Source of the DNA: CAWGAJ01 sp963820545
Lineage (GTDB): Bacteria > Planctomycetota > Planctomycetia > Pirellulales > Thermoguttaceae
Direction: 5' to 3'
DNA: 64,000 nt
Assembly: GCA_963820545.1 (NCBI GenBank)
Contig: CAWGAJ010000001.1
Location: 1,054,001-1,118,000 of the forward strand
Part shown: positions 62,168 to 64,000 of the stretch, in pieces
Position numbering within the stretch: position 1 is the first letter of the stretch
Layout of the letters: every line of letters starts with the position of its first letter
Made by a program: the position numbers and the translations under genes
Notes under the pieces: generated by a model
What the model saw: only the letters and a program-made list of their open reading frames with translations
Told to the model about the DNA's origin: nothing
Databases searched by the model: none

Positions 62168-63844
62168 ATGGTAATGACAAATATCGATCTTACTCAATTA
62201 CTGGGATTGCCTCTGTTGGACATGCCCCCGGCGGAAGGGGGCGTCGATAACATGCGCCCGGACGGCAGCGGATCGTTTGATGATTATTTACAGCGCGCAA
62301 AATCTCTTTCCCCCGATCGCATTAACAACGACCCAAATCGCCGGGAAATCGAGGCCGGGCAGGCGGCGGCGCCACAAACGGAATCCGCTCGGGCAAGAGA
62401 GGAAGATCCTTGCCCCGTGGAGCAAGCTGAGAGTCCGACCGCGGAAGAATCGCCCGGGAAGGTCGCGCAGTTATCAAACCAAGATAATAAACTTGCGAGT
62501 AACCCCGAGACCGGCGAGTCGGAATCGCAGAACCTGGAAAACAAGCAAGGGCCGCGGGAAAGCGGAGATGCCCTTTCCCAGACGGAACAGGGAGCAAAGA
62601 AAGAGCGAAAAAGCGAGCACGAAGGGCCGGATTCCTCCCGGAAGAGCGAGAATCAAGAGAATCAACCCGTTGTGCTGGTAAATCCCGATGCCGTCCAAGC
62701 AAGAAGCCGTTTTCTCTCTGGAGCGGATGCCTCGGCAACTCAGGCGGAAACAAAAGAAGCCACTAAGTCACTGCCCATTGTGGCGGAAGATGCAACGCCA
62801 ATTGTCGGCCCGGACGCGCTAATGGCAATGGAGTCATTGAAGACGAACAAACCGCTGGCAGCCGAATCAGCGAAGGAAGAGGCGGCTATTTCTCAGTCTA
62901 TGAAGGGGAAGAAAAGCCCGAAAAACGCCCTTGCGGTGGGAAAAACCGCGGAGCAGTCGCCGGCCGATAAGCAAACCGGTGAAACCTTATTGACCGCCGA
63001 GGGAGACAACACTCCGGCGGTGAAGAAAACGGCGGGCATTTACAACACAAGCGGGCGAGATGCCTTGCGGAAATCCTCGCATCAAAACGAGAAAAAAGAG
63101 CCGTCATCGGCTGAAGTTGCCCAGTCCAGTGCTTCTTTGCCGGATGCCAGGACTTCTTTGCCGGATGCCAAGCAACCTGTGGCCGGGGGCGCGGCAATTC
63201 CTCCCGCGGCGTTGTTGGCTGAAGTCGCTCCACAAACAAAACCAACCAAGCCGGCGGAAGCGGAAGTCGTTACGCGGACGACCAAAGCGACGGCGGAGGA
63301 AAACGCTGAAATTGCGAAAAATGTCGCGTCGAACCTCGGGCCGTCGGCGAGCAAGGCGGCGCCGGGCGCTTCGCAAAGCAGCGGTAGCGAGAGGGGATCG
63401 CAATTGGATCGCGTACGGTTTGTGCAAAGAGTGGAGCGGGCGTTTGCGGCCATCGGCGACCGGGGCGGCAGCCTGCGCTTGAAACTCAGTCCGCCGGAGC
63501 TCGGTTCGCTGCATTTGGAAATCACGGTGCGCAGAGGCGAGATGAAGGCCCGCATCGAAGCCGAAAGCAAAGACGCAAAAAATCTGCTCTTGGAAAATCT
63601 GCCCGCCCTGCGCGACCGACTTGCCCAACAAAACATCAAAATTCAGAAATTCGACGTGGATTTAAGGGATCCCTCGCTGGGCGGCACGCCCCAGCAGACG
63701 GGGCAGCAGAACGAAACCCAGTCGGGCGGGGGCAGATATCGCGCCCAGCGTCCCGGGGACCAGGAAAACAGCGAAACGCCCGTGCCGGAAGCGGCACTTG
63801 TACGTCTTGGAGATCATAGCGGTCAACTAAATGTCATTGTATAA
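62168..63844 (+). CDS. fliK: Flagellar hook-length control protein FliK
   Basis: FliK sets hook length and switches export specificity. 558 residues: a long, Lys/Glu/Ala-rich low-complexity N-terminal ruler region (about 1-410), then the Flg_hook domain FAAIGDRGGSLRLKLSPPELG, VRRGEMKARIEAESKDAKNLL and LPALRDRLAQQNIKIQKFDVD. A Pro/Gln-rich tail ends it. ATG 62168 lies 5 bp after the MotE-like stop. Confidence 0.88.
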   Translation: MVMTNIDLTQLLGLPLLDMPPAEGGVDNMRPDGSGSFDDYLQRAKSLSPDRINNDPNRREIEAGQAAAPQTESARAREEDPCPVEQAESPTAEESPGKVAQLSNQDNKLASNPETGESESQNLENKQGPRESGDALSQTEQGAKKERKSEHEGPDSSRKSENQENQPVVLVNPDAVQARSRFLSGADASATQAETKEATKSLPIVAEDATPIVGPDALMAMESLKTNKPLAAESAKEEAAISQSMKGKKSPKNALAVGKTAEQSPADKQTGETLLTAEGDNTPAVKKTAGIYNTSGRDALRKSSHQNEKKEPSSAEVAQSSASLPDARTSLPDAKQPVAGGAAIPPAALLAEVAPQTKPTKPAEAEVVTRTTKATAEENAEIAKNVASNLGPSASKAAPGASQSSGSERGSQLDRVRFVQRVERAFAAIGDRGGSLRLKLSPPELGSLHLEITVRRGEMKARIEAESKDAKNLLLENLPALRDRLAQQNIKIQKFDVDLRDPSLGGTPQQTGQQNETQSGGGRYRAQRPGDQENSETPVPEAALVRLGDHSGQLNVIV

Positions 63845-63916
63845 AAGACAACGCATCGCGGAAAATGCGGTCGCGATAATTCAATAATCCCACTAGCCAT
63901 TAAAGGAATCTTACAC

Positions 63917-64000
63917 ATGAGTACCTCTTCCATTTCCTCCCTTTCCTCCGCCTCTTCTTCCACCAGCACGACCAGCGATGCTATGAGCTCGGTTGGCGTG
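63917..64000 (+). CDS. Probable flagellar hook capping protein FlgD, 3' end outside window
   Basis: Only 28 codons are visible, Ser/Thr-rich (MSTSSISSLSSASSS), typical of FlgD N termini. AAGGAATC precedes the ATG by 8 bases. The call leans on position: flgD follows fliK in most clusters of this type. Confidence 0.5.
   Translation, partial: MSTSSISSLSSASSSTSTTSDAMSSVGV

Overview
The window is a 64 kb stretch of a bacterial chromosome that looks planctomycetal. Signs seen in the sequence are a 23S-5S rRNA pair with no 16S within 14 kb on the left or 46 kb on the right, a DUF1559 prepilin-like protein (46440-45487, minus strand), a BBP7-like cysteine-rich outer-membrane barrel protein (31556-30501, minus strand), a TMTC-type membrane/TPR protein, small transthyretin-like lipoproteins, and many short palindromic intergenic repeats. 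I saw no tRNA gene, CRISPR array or intact transposase.

Layout. 1-14 kb is ordinary core metabolism: a DUF885 metallopeptidase, an S9 dipeptidyl peptidase, a POT oligopeptide transporter, a Tat-exported sugar isomerase-like protein with a broken leader, two BON-like proteins, APS kinase (cysC), glucan phosphorylase (glgP), a flavodoxin-fold oxidoreductase, an NTF2-like secreted protein, hemD and a LolA-like exported protein. 14-18 kb carries the 23S and 5S genes. 18-21 kb is an accessory block that ends in a second, altered 5S copy. 21-27 kb is a signalling block: a degenerate sigma54-activator-like regulator faces away from a five-gene operon of a hybrid histidine kinase, three single-domain receivers and a receiver fused to a MinD/CpaE-like ATPase. 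27-30 kb is repeat-rich and holds two copies of a small secreted cationic protein gene on either side of an opposing radical SAM/SPASM gene. 30-48 kb mixes envelope and housekeeping genes: lipid kinase, kdsA, a transglutaminase-like lipoprotein, rpmE, prfA, prmC, a yhaM-like nuclease and a xerC/xerD-type recombinase.

49-64 kb is a large flagellar cluster, all on the plus strand: a membrane-anchored TPR protein, FlgN-like chaperone, FlrB/FlrC-like two-component pair, flgB, flgC, fliE, fliF, fliG, fliH, fliI, fliJ, a MotE-like protein, fliK and the start of a probable flgD. A near-perfect sigma54 promoter sits just before flgB, and the FlrC-like protein keeps the GAFTGA motif needed to activate it, so the cluster appears to encode its own regulator.

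Reading caution. At least eleven single-base frameshifts, several in homopolymers, break otherwise intact genes (prfA, xer, yhaM-like, flagellar TPR protein three times, flrB-like, flrC-like, fliG, motE-like, and the Tat leader of the isomerase). Each is repaired by one base, and several of the genes are essential or part of an intact operon. I therefore infer that most are sequencing or assembly indels, and I annotate these genes across the shift.
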